Of a DNA stretch of 64,000 bases, positions 1-11,880 are shown piece after piece. The stretch comes from Plantago elongata. Lineage: Eukaryota; Streptophyta; Magnoliopsida; Lamiales; Plantaginaceae. Position 1 is the first letter of the stretch. The number at the start of each line of letters is the position of its first letter. The stretch spans positions 1 to 64,000 of the forward strand of contig JAYMSP010000139.1 of NCBI GenBank assembly GCA_036897095.1. The letters run 5' to 3'. The notes beneath the pieces are model-generated. The model saw only the letters and a list, made by a program, of their open reading frames with translations. It did not search any database and was not told the DNA's origin. Both the position numbers and the translations under genes were made by a program.

Positions 1-353
1 CCACAATCAACACTCTCTCAAATCCTGCCTCTCTTCAGGTATATTCCATTCCCTACACTTGACAATCGAAATTCTGTGTTTAATCATCGGTTGATTGACG
101 GATTATGTTTCGGTTACAGAGAGTAAGAAAAGGAAAAAGAGGAAGAAGGTACAATTTGCAAAGGACGTGAAGGAATCGGATGGAAATGGGGAATTGTACT
201 TGAGAGAACAGAGAATGAGGCATGCATGAAATTGATCATAATAGTAGTAGTAGTAGTTGTGGGAAACAAGTGGAGAAAATGCCTGCAAATCGAATGGCGT
301 TGTATAATGGGGTGCTCAAGGATCGTGTGCAAAGGATGGGTTGTTCGTATTAG
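1..353 (+). pseudogene. 3' end of a small conserved plant protein gene, apparently frameshifted
   Basis: The upstream exon ends at 38 (CAG|GT), an intron runs 39-119, and the last exon starts at 120 in phase 1. The first reading frame gives a basic stretch followed by KKVQFAKDV and GNGELYLREQRMRHA, then a TGA at 227-229. The next stretch continues in another frame from 222 to the TAG at 351-353 and encodes VEKMPANRMALYNGVLKDRV and RMGCSY. I recall both blocks, a basic KKVxFAxDV part and a C-terminal MPANRMALYNG part, from one uncharacterised plant protein family, but here they lie in different frames with no room for an intron. The gene starts outside the window. It could be a real frameshift, a shortened but functional protein ending at 229, or an assembly error. 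The function is unknown to me. Confidence 0.55.
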
Positions 354-1953
354 CTAGCTAGCTAGTCTCATAATGAATGAATTCATTGTTGGCGAAACAA
401 ATCAAAGGTTAATCGTGAATTGATTGATGTAATTTTTCTTCATCGTCTTTGGTTTGTTGTAGACGGTCAGGTGGAAGAAACGCAGAAGGTTTCCCAATTA
501 CCTTGTAAAAGTGAAAAGAATTGTTAAAGCTGTGTTTGATTTCCAAGTAAAGTGAATTGAGAATTAAGATGGTCAACGTTTTTTGGGATTTATGGACCTG
601 GATGTAATTATTGATCTCGGAGGATTCAGATGCAACATAGACATCCTGCAGGGGGTGTATGTAATTATCTCTTTAAATAATATAATAATTCTCCATAATG
701 AATTTTGAAAGTGTCATTTCACTCGGGTAAATATGAACTCGAGTAAAAGGGTAGCTTATTTTATTTGGTGATTTTAACTTATTCACATGAGTTTCATCAC
801 TTAGCAAGTGCCTCGTCCTTGTTTTAAACATTCCTCTGTCAAATGTTGGGGAAGTTTGTGTATTCATATAGCTCGAGCCTCAGAGAAGGATTCGCAAAGA
901 CATTGCATTTTCCCAGTTGAATTGAAGGATTCCCACTTTTAAATCCTCACTCTTCCTTACACTACAACTTATAGATAGACCTTGTACAAAACAAATACGG
1001 AGAGAAATATTACATAAGCTATGATAGAACTAATAAAACGGTTTAAAGTTTATCATAGTGTTTAATACTCGCTTAACGTTGAAAAGAGATTGCATTTGAA
1101 CGAACGTGCATTTAGTCTAGCCACTTCCAAATTAACACCTCAAAACAATAATATACTAATCCTCCTGCAGGCTCCATCTAGCTCAAATTAGTATCCTTAA
1201 CATTACTACCTCAATTAGCTTAAACATATCATTACTTGAAAAAGTGAAGGTGTGGGAAGAAAAAGGAAAATGTTTAGTTGAAAATGTAAATGGACGGTTT
1301 AGAATTAGTGGATTTTGTACATTTATATCATTTGTATATTTATAATTGTTCACGATAATAGTCAATTTAGGCTACTTGTCAAATTTGAAGGATGTATTAA
1401 TGTTAGTAGCACATCGTGACGTAGTGCTACTATTAACATAGCCCAACATTTAAATTTAATGCAACTTTGAATTATTATGAACTACAAGTTGTACAACTTA
1501 AACTATTTTAATTTTAAAAAATTATTAATTTCAACTCAATTTCATTTCAATTTGTTTAGTTAATTTTTACACTATAAATAAGTTCAATTCAAATACTAAA
1601 AGAATAGATAGTTACTCAATCGGTCATAAATTTTGTATACAAAATAATTTGGAAAAATTTCAACAAAACCCATTTGACACTAATGCTCCGTTCTTTTCAA
1701 TTGAAATGAACTGAATTTAACTAAACTCAACTTAATTTAACTGAACTGAACTGATTTTAAGTTGTAAAGAACAGAGCCTAAGTATTATAAAAAAATATCC
1801 AACATACATAAATACAATGTTGTAACTCAGTAAATTATATATTAATATAATGATATATCTCAGCACGTCATGTATAGGGTCTCTATTATAATAAAATTTG
1901 AGGAGGGTTATTCCACGTGATGAACCGAATTATCTCCTAGCTCCCTCTCCCTC
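354..1953. other. Intergenic spacer, AT-rich
   Basis: No gene was recognised. It holds a short inverted repeat around 1398-1441 (arms built on GTAGCAC/GTGCTAC) and a MITE-like unit at 1684-1790, listed separately. The promoter of the AHP6-like gene occupies the right end. Confidence 0.6.
1684..1790. mobile_element. Short MITE-like element with terminal inverted repeats
   Basis: The left end reads GCTCCGTTCTTTT. The right end, read on the other strand, is GGCTCTGTTCTTTA, so the two ends form an imperfect inverted repeat of about 14 bp. The interior is made of repeated AACTGAACTGAACT-like motifs. Such short elements are common non-autonomous DNA transposons in plants. No clear target-site duplication was found, so the exact borders and the superfamily (possibly hAT-like) are uncertain. 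Confidence 0.45.
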
Positions 1954-1960
1954 TATAAAT
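1954..1960 (+). promoter_or_regulatory. Probable TATA box of the AHP6-like gene
   Basis: TATAAAT lies in a CTCTATAAATAGGC context, about 365 bp before the first usable ATG of the AHP6-like gene. A CACGTG-type motif (CCACGTGA) lies about 40 bp upstream. The placement fits a plant core promoter with a 5' leader of roughly 330 nt, but no transcript start can be seen from sequence alone. Confidence 0.5.
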
Positions 1961-2324
1961 AGGCAATGAATGTAACTCCAACATTCACTCTTGAGATCCT
2001 GCTCCTACAGTTGTTTGTAATGAACCTGTTTGGTCTGTAAGGACTCTGTCTTGTACTCCACAGACATAAACTAAAACATAATTAAGAAATCCTGCTCATC
2101 TACCTACCTACGACCAAACTAATTCTACTCAAACACAGAAAAAATTTCCTTTCTGTCTATACATGAAATAGTATTGAATTCAACCTCACAATATTTACAA
2201 TCTTCACCTCCCTCTTCTTCTTCAACTTCTTAAAAATATACTCCTGTTAGTCTACCAAGAATCCGACAAAACGGGTCTCCCATTGTGGTTGCTTGGACTC
2301 AGCGTTGAGCTGTTGCGAGCCGAC

Positions 2325-3757
2325 ATGAGCCGCTTGCTTGCATTACTCTTCCATCAGGTTCGTTATGAACTGACAGTGTCTCGAACTAGAGTACTTTCTT
2401 TCTTATTGGTACAATTATAATTTACAATTTGGTTTATGTATTGCGGCAGGGAGTGCTGGATGAGCAGTTCCTGCAGCTTCAGCAGCTGCAAGACGAATCG
2501 TCTCCCCACTTTGTTTCCGAGGTTGTCAACATATACTTCCACGAGTCCGAAAAGCTCCTCAGAAACCTCAGGGAACTTCTGTACGTGTACATTATGTCAT
2601 TGTCTACCCTGTTTGACTTCATTCTTGTATTATGACATTCAAAATTGGTTTTGTTTGTTTGTGTTTAATGATTATATACAGTGCAAATAGAGAGTTATCA
2701 GACTACAAGAAAATTGGAATGCATTTGAATCAGTTCATTGGTAGCAGTTCCAGCATTGGTGCTAAGAGAGTCAGGAACGTGTGTGTCGCTTTTCGTGCTA
2801 TTACCGAACAAAACAACCGATCCGGGTGCGTATTACATTCATTATTGTATCACAACAAATGTCACATTCTATACATCTTACAATCACGTAATATTTGTTC
2901 TGGAGCAAAGATGCAGTACTAATTAATTCGACTTTCGGATTGTATATTTCGGATAATGTTTGTTTGTGCCAGACTTTTAGATGCACATACATACATACAT
3001 CCTTGAGTTAAAAAATGGAACCTCGTCCAAGACCAAAATGAGTATTTCGATAAAAGATGCTCCAATTAAGCAAAATTCTGATTTCCCCTTTTTGAGCCTT
3101 GCTTTCTTCGCATGTCTACAGAAACATTTGTCAGCTTCTAGCTTTAAAACAAGCTAATGCACCAATTTTCTGACACTTAATTTATAAACACACGGATTTT
3201 ATAAATTAGTTATGCAACTATGCAAACATGCACATTATAAAATTATATTAAGAAAACCACGTATGAACATGGAAAGAATTACGATCAGAGAATTAAAAAA
3301 TTAACCTGTCTGCAATTTGATGTTCAGGTGTATGAGAGCTTTGGACATACTGGAATGTGAGTATTGTTACCTGAAAAACAAACTCCATGAACTGCTCGAG
3401 GTAATTAATTGAAAATTTTATATTTGAAATTTACTATCAAGTCGTAGTAAAAGTTGAAGATGACTAATTGAAATTTGATTTCATACTTACATATATAAAA
3501 CCGGTTAATTTGGTTGCATACTAGGTGCCGGTTAAAAACATCTATTTTAAATTAATTTTTAAAATTTTAATCGTTTGTCAAATATACAGTTCACTCCGAT
3601 TACTTAACTGACCACCAAAACAGTTTTACGGCTTATTAATAAGCTGGTTATTCGAATGAGATTGAAGAATAAATTAATGGTGCAGATTGAGCAGCAGGGA
3701 ATCCTGGCTAGTACAGTGAGATATCCGACAATACAAGAACAGCTTCCGAACAATTAA
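2325..3757 (+). CDS. AHP6: AHP6-like pseudo histidine-phosphotransfer protein (cytokinin signalling inhibitor)
   Basis: Five exons: 2325-2357, 2450-2580, 2682-2825, 3328-3400 and 3686-3757, joined in frame to 150 aa. The protein has the plant HPt fold signature (GVLDEQFLQLQQLQDE, SEKLLRNLRELL, GSSSSIGAKRVRNVCVAFR, LHELLEIEQQGILA). At the phosphoacceptor position, where active HPt proteins have HQLKGSSSSIG, this protein has NQFIGSSSSIG, with Asn71 in place of His. That is the hallmark of AHP6, which cannot be phosphorylated and is known to dampen the cytokinin phosphorelay. The ATG at 2325 is the only usable in-frame start I find. The family's usual start, 12 codons upstream, reads TTG (2289-2291), although the residues between them (GLSVELLRAD) still match the family. 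It therefore either starts late, uses TTG, or has an upstream exon I did not see. Confidence 0.9.
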
Positions 3758-5016
3758 TAGAAGCAAAATCTACAGCAGTCGAAGATAAAGTAGCATATTT
3801 TCAGCAGCTTCCATTTTCCTTTCACTTGTCTTTAATGCATTAATATCTATTGCAATGTAATGTGATGTAGCAGGCTTGAGTTTAGTACTAGTACTGTTGG
3901 AACAATGGGCATGTTTAGTACTAGGGCTCCTTTTATGTCAAGGAAAATTAAGCCCTTTATGTGTGTAATCATGTATTATCCCGTTCTTAATTTGATGATA
4001 ACTCTAATTGTTGGTCTATGATCGGAGTAAAAAGTCTCGAATAACTCTTTAAACATTTATAGAACCGAAAATTCTTTAAATATCTAAAAATAATTTTACG
4101 CAGTTCCAAAGTGAGGCGGCCTAATAGAAAACAACATGAAACAAAATTATCAACCTGGCTAGCATCAAACTTCCCATCTGAGTCTTGATTCTAGGGACCA
4201 TTCAAGCTTATACACCATTTTATCAACCATGGTTCGCCCTATAAAAGTATGATGACTATCATAATTTCCAAAACATACTTTATTTATCACTCGTCAAATC
4301 ACATAAACAGTCTCATAACGCGCAATCTGCAGTATCCTTAATTTCCCTTGCATTTAGAGATTACCAAATTCATTTCATCATTCCACAGGAATTATTTCGA
4401 GCCAGCCAAGTCTCTAGAAAAATTGGAATAACCCTCGACGGGATTTGATCAGGTCAGGCTGGCCAAATTATAATCCCTAGTAATTATTAAACTCATCGAT
4501 CATGGCCAAACAAGAAGGGGTACAATTTTTTTTATACTCCCTTGGTTCCGATTTCATGAAATAAGATTGGAACGAATTAAATTAAGTACAGAAAGATAAA
4601 GTTAGGACGGAGGCCCAGAACCTCCCCTGAAAACAGTGGCTTGTCTTATAGATGATTGTAAGCTCACTTTCGTTTGGATACCATGGAACTGGGGAGATTA
4701 GATTCAATCACTAATTGTTGACTGGGTAATAGATATTTATTTAGTCGTAGATTTATTTCATAAGACAATGCTTGTTTCATGTTTTTTCTTCATATTCTTG
4801 ATTTATGATTAATGTCTCTGATAGCGAGTTGAGATATTTTCAGTTCTTTTCATACTAGATATATCATATATGATCAAATTCATACGTTTTGTCATTTTGT
4901 TAACAGGAGATATTGTTTGTTTGAATAAGTACGAATTTGTGTGGTTGAGTTTATTTCTGTGAACTATATATAATATCCCCATTTACCAAGCGATCTTAAT
5001 TTTGCATAAAACAACC
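3758..5016. other. Spacer between the AHP6-like gene and PIFI
   Basis: AT-rich sequence without a recognised gene. It should contain the 3' end of the AHP6-like transcript and the PIFI promoter. TATATATAAT at 4965-4974, about 45 bp before the PIFI ATG, is a possible TATA box, but TATA-like strings are frequent in this DNA. Confidence 0.4.
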
Positions 5017-7061
5017 ATGGCTGCTGCTGCTACTACTTCATCACTGTTTAATTCTTCCAAGCCGATCGCACCAGCTTCAGGAAGATCTGCAAATTCCGCT
5101 CTTTTAGGTAAATTTGATTATTCGAACTTTTAGACGGGATGGAATTATATAGTTTTTTTAGATAATGCTAGAGTATTTATGCTCTGCATTTAGAAGTTCA
5201 GTTTTATTGGCGTAGAATTGTAGATGAAGTAATTCTGTTTTGGATTGATTGAAATTTCAGTTTTTATCAATTGCCAATTTTTCAGCATATGGTATCTAAG
5301 CTAACTGATAAAGATTAGATTTTCAGATTTTAGGATTAAGAAAACATTGCTTGTTGCTATGTTGTATTGCAGCTAGGAGTGTGGGTGCTCCCTTACGGAG
5401 TGATAATCGGGTTAAGAGGAAGACATGTAGAAATAGCCGGAAAGTTATCGCTGCTGCTGTTGCTGCACCAGTCGCAACTCCTGCAGTCGAGGAAGTGAAA
5501 GAGTATGGCTCGTATATTTCTTATTTTGTCAAATAAGTTCATTACCAGTACTGCTTTTCATCCATTCGTAGTGTGGCTCAAGTTTATGTAGAAGCCTTGT
5601 GCAATTTATCAAATGGCTCTTTATACTGCCAGATATATAAGAGAAATGAGAGACCTTAATTGATGGTTTTGTATCGAGTAACAACAATATACTACTACAA
5701 AATTGTTGGTGTGAATGTTTGACATGTAACACGTGATTGCTAAAACCTCATGCTTGCTCTTTGGTATACATAGATTTGTGCTCCCAACGTGGGCGGAATT
5801 TGATCTTGGAAGAGCTCCAATCTTCTGGAAAACTATGAATGGTCTTCCTCCAACTGCTGTATGTACAGATTAACTAAAGCCTATTTAAGGTTATTTAATC
5901 TTGATGCAGGCTTCTTTTCTGTGTTCATCTCATTAATGATTCAAAACATCTCAGGGAGAAAGATTAAAGCTATTCTACAATCCAGCTGCAAACAAACTAG
6001 CTCTTAATGAAGTTTACGGAGTTGCTTTTAATGGTATGTAGATAATGGCTTCACTCTCACTTCGGTCTTGTAACGTCTACTGAGAAATTTGGATTTTGAT
6101 TGAAGTCGTATGCTTTATATCTTGCAGGAGGTTTCAATCAGCCTATTATGTGTGGTGGTGAACCAAGAGCCATGCTTGAGAGAGTTAGGGGAAAAGCTGA
6201 TCCCCCTTTCTACACCATTCAAATATGTGTTCCTAAGCATGGTATATAACTAACTATACACCTTTATGGTAGGTCGATTTTAGTTTTAAGATAGAGAGCA
6301 TATGTTAATTTTCATCGTGTTGGTCGTCACTGGTTTGCAGCATTGAGCATGATATTCTCGTTTACAAATGGGACTGACTGGGATGGTCCGTACCGATTAA
6401 AGTTTCAAGTTCCCAAGGCATGGAGGAACAAACCAACTGAGTTTTTCACGCAGGTACTGAGATTGCCTATATGTTGACGTGACATTCTATGGCATTGTAT
6501 TTGTTTTTCAGTATCCTTCTGTTTGAGCACAGTATTTAGCTGAGCAAACCAATGATATGCTTTGTTATAGCTTATAATGGAGCATATATTGTAGATAAGT
6601 TTGATCGACTGTGATAATTGTTCTTGTTGGCCGAGGAAATAAGATCCATTGTAATCTGATGTCCAAGGTATTTATTGATATGTTATCTAAGAAAACTCTC
6701 TTTTCTCCAGGGCCTTGCAGATGAGTTGAGTAGAGAAGGTGCATGTGAACAAGCAATATTTCCAGACACAAGTGTTGTTGTGGATAGATGTGCTATAATG
6801 GGTAACTTGACAGTAGAAGGGGTAAGTTTTCTGGGCTATTTTTCAACGTCACATTTACATGAGCGCTTGGTCTGGTTTGCTAAAGCCTAAGAAATCAATC
6901 AGGTATCGTAATCCATAACTGGGTTTTTGCTGGCGATGCAGGGTGACAGGTGCAACCTCGACTTTGTAACAGGATGTACCGATCCAAGCTCCCCATCATT
7001 CAACCCCCTGGCGAATGTGGACGATGGCTCTTGCCCACCTTATTCTGATTCTGAGGAGTAA
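5017..7061 (+). CDS. PIFI: PIFI, post-illumination chlorophyll fluorescence increase protein (chloroplast)
   Basis: Eight exons: 5017-5107, 5373-5502, 5774-5858, 5955-6033, 6128-6241, 6341-6453, 6711-6821 and 6942-7061, giving 280 aa. The first ~60 residues are rich in Ala, Ser and basic residues, as in a chloroplast transit peptide. The mature part carries [60 protein letters not shown] and [14 protein letters not shown], which I recognise from Arabidopsis PIFI (At3g15840), a nuclear-encoded stromal protein linked to NDH-dependent chlororespiratory electron flow. The C-terminal ~30 residues ([19 protein letters not shown], about 252-272) resemble the acidic GCxDPxxxNxxPxAxxDDGSC motif found in calcium-binding-like repeats; calcium binding here is only an inference. 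ROD1 follows tail to tail 476 bp downstream, as near At3g15820-15840. Confidence 0.85.
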
Positions 7062-7536
7062 CTTCACCTATCATATTCCGATTGTAAAGCCTCAGATCTG
7101 TAAAACTATCACCTAATAGCATGTAGCCAGTCCTTTCTGTGCAGGATTTTCAAAACATAATCCTGTCAATTCAGGGTTTTGTATATAATACTTCAAAAGT
7201 AAATTTTACAGTTACAAGAGAGAAGCTTTGTTAGTTAGAGCCGATTTCTCTAGCCAAACATGTTATCTCATAAATTTTTCTGATCATGTGAGGTTTGCCT
7301 CGAAACTTAAGTATCGATTCTAAAGAAACGAAACATATGAGATGGTAAATAAATAACATTTGGCAACCAAACATAAAAGTCATTTGTACACATATATATA
7401 TTCTCTTCTTGCCAGAAAACAAAACCTCTGTTCCAACTGTTCAAATACATTGCAGATTACTTTGAACATGTGATGTGAGAATCTACACTTGAGAAGTTGC
7501 AGAACACCTTTAAGAAACCATTAAAATGAGTGACCT
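7062..7536. other. Short spacer between the convergent genes PIFI and ROD1
   Basis: About 475 bp separate the PIFI stop from the ROD1 stop. It must contain both 3' UTRs. I see no other feature in it. Confidence 0.6.
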
Positions 7537-9799
7537 TCACATGGTACCATTACTCAATTTACCTTCTCTTCTCTTCCACTCTTCATACTTTCCAGCTAGT
7601 GAATCAAACAGAATCCCAGCCCCAACCCCCACAGCCAAGTCGATGGTATAATGACCTCTTGTAGTCAGCAGCCTTATGACTTGCAGAACATTCAGAAAGT
7701 CAAACATATATGCTAACTCCCACCTCTGTACTCGTTTCATGTCTATAGACGCGATCACTGATGCAGCAACATGACCCGAATAGAACAGGAAGAATGAAAC
7801 ATTCCCTACTGGAAAATCAGCTCCTGACCCCAAGAAATCCTGCCAAAAGATTATATCCCTTAGTAGTTAGTACTACTTGTATTACGAAATTATCGTTGAG
7901 ATTCTTTTAGATTATTCGATCCTCGGACCGCTACATTGTTAGAAGAAGACCAATAGAATGTAGCTAGAAGAAGACCAATAGAAGCACTCAAGCACATCTA
8001 TGTTCAACACATTGTTACCAAGAACTCAGGACCCTAGTAAGTCTGTTTGGTTAGCTCCTAAGCTCAAAAGAATATGAGACAATTAATGTATACAATATTT
8101 GGTGATTGTCTTTTTTAGGGCGAAAATGAACCGAAAGGTGTAAAGTATTTGACTAGAAGTGCAGAGTGACAAAACTAATGGTTTCTTATAAAAGCAAAAT
8201 AGAGAACGTGAACTAGAATAAACTGTGTACCGATTGTCGGTAACCTACTTTAGTACTACTTGCTGTCCCAACTTCAGAAGTAATTAAAGTGACAGAGGAA
8301 TCTGTTTTGAACATTTTATAAGTGATGGGTGGACAATGGACATTGTACCGCAACTAAGATTTTTCAAATATTAGTATTGTAGATTGTAGCAGTTATGTAT
8401 AGAATAATAGTGGAAAGAATTATCAAATAAATAAATCTCCATTTGTCCTAGTGTAAACATTTTATAGACGCATGATGTGGATCTTAAGAGTGAAATATCT
8501 AAATAGTTTAAAATGTGTAAGGTCGAATGATCTAAGTACGAGTGATAAAATTTGAGAAAGAATTTTCAATCAGATTGAAATGGACTAAAATGTGAGAAGT
8601 AATTGGAACGGTTGGAGTAATAATAGTTCGGTAGGAAGGTTAGGTTAGCAGTACCTGAGGTAATGGGAGCTGCGTGACATAACCAAGAATTCCTCGACAT
8701 GTGAACATGAAGAGTGCTGAGATGGTGGCCCTTGGTCGCCCCTCTATCACCCACGTCCACAATATATACGTTGTCTGCATTCCCACAAATACCTGTAATA
8801 GTAATACCACTATTCTAGTTAGCTCCTACTATAAATCATCACTTTTAACTTTACCTCAATGGCATTTGTTTGATGTTGAATCCATTTCTTTCGTAGCTTT
8901 GTAGATATTGTATGCATATTAATTTGCATAGTAACATGATCGCTCGAACAGATTAAAATTGAATACGTACGCTCTGGTAAGAGCAGTTCAATCACCGGTC
9001 ACAAAATCAAATGTCTTAGTTATAAGTGTTTATGTCTAGCGAGTTCACATCCTCTCAAACCTTCATGGTACGGTCTTACCCCATACCACTTTTAACATTT
9101 CGTATACATCCGAAATAATATCATATATATCATAATGTTGGATGTGCCTAGAAGGTAGCCATCATAAACATTAGAATATACCAAATCAAAGATTGCTGAC
9201 ATAGCAAGCGAAACTATGTGAAGGAAATCCCCAATACTAATCTTGTTTAATTAAATTCATAAGCAAGCTCATTTTTGTCTAACAGACCGACCAATGGAAC
9301 AGTAACCTAGATTAGTCATCAACACAGGTCATGTTAGCGTGACATGCAAAACACATGGACCATCCATAAAAAGCAAAAAGACAAGCACATTATCTCAACC
9401 ACATAATAAGTAATACTACTAATTGACCTAACTAAATTAAAGTACCGTATTGAGTCCCGCAAGAAGCGTGTTGAGAGCGGGTCTAGCGGACAACAACCGG
9501 TGCAAGCCTTGCGTGGCCACGAAACCGAGATCAAAAGGCGGGGCATTGGCCGGGATCATTCGGAGCGTGTATTCCACCGCCATGAAGAGAAGCAGCATAC
9601 CGGCGAATATGCACGGGACCGGGTGGTGCCGTGGCATGCCGAATATGTCAGACGATGACCAGTTCATGAAATGAGCGTTAGAGAGTGAGGACGATTTCTT
9701 TTTCGTCATTTTTTCGGGTGTATAGTGGCCGTTCGTTGGTGGTTTCGGTGAGGATTTTGTGGTGGAAGTGACTGAACGGCGCGTGGCTGATCCGTTCAT
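7537..9799 (-). CDS. ROD1: Phosphatidylcholine:diacylglycerol cholinephosphotransferase (PDCT/ROD1)
   Basis: Three exons on the minus strand: 9446-9799, 8655-8792 and 7537-7839, giving 264 aa. The enzyme swaps the phosphocholine headgroup between phosphatidylcholine and diacylglycerol in the ER, feeding polyunsaturated acyl chains into storage oil. Family blocks are clear: AVEYTLRMIPA, PFDLGFVAT, VFVGMQTTYILWTWVIEG, MFTCRGILGYVTQLPLPQ and FPVGNVSFFLFYSGH. The lipid-phosphatase-like catalytic residues are present: His187 in SGHVAAS, and His227 and Asp231 in RGHYTIDLAVG. It is hydrophobic, with several membrane segments. I chose the ATG at 9799 (MNGSATRR). The frame stays open to an ATG at 9970, but that extension is AT-rich and unlike the family, so it is probably 5' leader. 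At 264 aa it is shorter than Arabidopsis ROD1 (about 300 aa), mainly in the variable N terminus. Confidence 0.93.
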
Positions 9800-11659
9800 C
9801 GGAGGTGCAGCATTAGAAAGGGAGTGAGTGGAGTGAAGAATATGATAAAGTTGGAGAATTGATAGTTGGATTGGGTTTGGTTTTATATGTGGGTTGGGTG
9901 TGTATGTTATTTGTTGGATGGGTAAGGTTTTATTATTGGATGACGGAGTGCACGAGATGTAGGGCCTCACTCACTATATTACTCCGAGTTTTGCATCAGG
10001 ATATTTAAGACCGGTTGGCGTGGCATTTGAATGGACATTTGAATTGATTTTGGTGAATTTGTGTTTCGAATGGATTTAAAATGGAGGTATTTAAAGTGTA
10101 TTTTAGGCCAAATCACTATTAATCGAGTCAAATGGGAATATTTAAATGCTTGGCAAAATAGCCCCTTAAAATTTTAAATGAATAAAATTAATATGATATA
10201 ACATTTAAAACAATACGAAATATTATGATATAAATATTATGATATATTGTGTTATATAGATGGAACTCTACCCTCTCATGATTTCATTCTTTCCTTTAAT
10301 ATATATTTTTCGTTTTCAGAAAATTTATAAAATAAAAAGTAAAAGGTAATGTACGAATGCCTGAAAGAATTTGCATTGTTGAGGGATACGAGTCTATGAG
10401 AAACGGGTTAATGTTGTTAAGTATAATATGTTATTTTAAATAATATTAATAATATTATATAAATAAATATTCATCCAATATTTACGTTTATAGTAATGAT
10501 GTTGTATGTACGCCGATTCCAATCTTCGTCTCTTAGAAATTTAAGAGAATACGGGTGAAAAGTAAAGTATATTATATCTGGACGGAAAGAGTTAGAATAA
10601 TGGGATTATGTATTGTGTGATGGTGAGCGTATCTTGCCTAAATCTACGACTGAAATCAAGATTTGTAGCTTAATTTCACATACTAGTAGTTTGGTCAATG
10701 AAGGCTGCATTGTTGCATTTTTCAAGTCATGTCAATGGTGGTTGGAGAAAATTGCTATGTGAAAGAGTATTGGAGACTTTGGAGTGTCGATATATGGTAG
10801 TACCTATCCCAACACTTTTATCTTCTAACTTTTTAGTAACATTCATATTGTGTTAGTTTAAATTAGATGAGTCTGATGGATAATTGAATGGGGAAAATTC
10901 TGAAAAATATACTTAAATTTGTGACATTTTTAAAAAATATATATTTAATTGTCACTGTCTGATTTTGGTACCCCTGTGACAGGTGACAGTTTAATTAAGT
11001 GATACGTGTTAATTTGAAATTATAAAATGTTGATGGATGAAATTGCAAATAAAATAAATTTTGACAATTTCAAATTTCACTACATATTTTTAATTATTAT
11101 AAACCAACCCTATTTTGTAAAATAAAAAAATAAGGTTAAAAGAAAGAAGAAAGAGGGAAAAAATTAAATTTTAAATTACAAAAAAAAATGTATAAAGATT
11201 ATGAAAAATAAAAAAACAAAAATTATTGAATTATAAAAAAGGTGGGACACGTGTCACTCTCTCGTAATTTATGGGTATCAATTATTTAATATAATTCAAT
11301 AATATTTTAAAAAATATAAAATATATATTTCACATTTATATATATAATAAATAAATAAATTCAAAAACACGATTTGCTACAATAAACCTTTGAACTGGGT
11401 TTTTAGATTTTGTAAGTGATTCATCCTCGACAGAGCACCCAAGTTGTCGGATCTGGAAGCTCCGTCGTTGAGCTTCCATCATACCGGATCTGGAAGCTCC
11501 ACAACGACGGAAGAATTTAACCACAAAGTATTTTATTCTTTATTTTTTTAAATGGTACCTTAAATGTATTCAACCACGGAAGAATTCAACCATGAAAAGA
11601 TTATATGATATGCTTTCATCTAAAAATTAAATGGTAAACTCACATAGCATGTACAACCA

Positions 11660-11880
11660 CTTAGGAGGTTTGGGCAGGATCGTGTTTAGTGTATGGAGGA
11701 ACTATCTTGTAAAGAGTAAGAAGTGTATTGAGAAAAGGGGAAGCTTTTATTGATAAAGGACTCGATTACAATTGATAGGGTACAATTACATTCGACTTAA
11801 CTTGGTTACGGCTTATGCAAAGCCTTCTATTTATAGCAGTCCTATGGACTATCTTTCTTACTTATTAATTAAACTAGAAA
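11660..11880 (-). mobile_element. Possible LTR retrotransposon fragment (solo LTR remnant)
   Basis: Read on the minus strand, this stretch contains a TATA-like CTATAAATAGAAGG followed about 100 bp later by a CAATAAAAGC polyadenylation-like motif. That arrangement is typical of a plant LTR with its own promoter and poly(A) signal. It has no partner copy in the window and no clear ends. It looks old and broken, and its family cannot be assigned. Confidence 0.3.

Noticed and set aside
103-332. Small open frames on the minus strand opposite the first gene
   Set aside because: They lie opposite the exon of a conserved gene and are rich in Tyr and Phe from simple repeats; they are shadows.
9437-9970. 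A longer ROD1 N terminus starting at 9970
   Set aside because: The extra 57 residues look like translated leader and match nothing I know in the family; the ATG at 9799 fits better.
10899-11345. A possible large AT-rich inverted-repeat element
   Set aside because: The ends are alike only in AT-rich composition, and no target duplication or well-defined terminal repeat was found.
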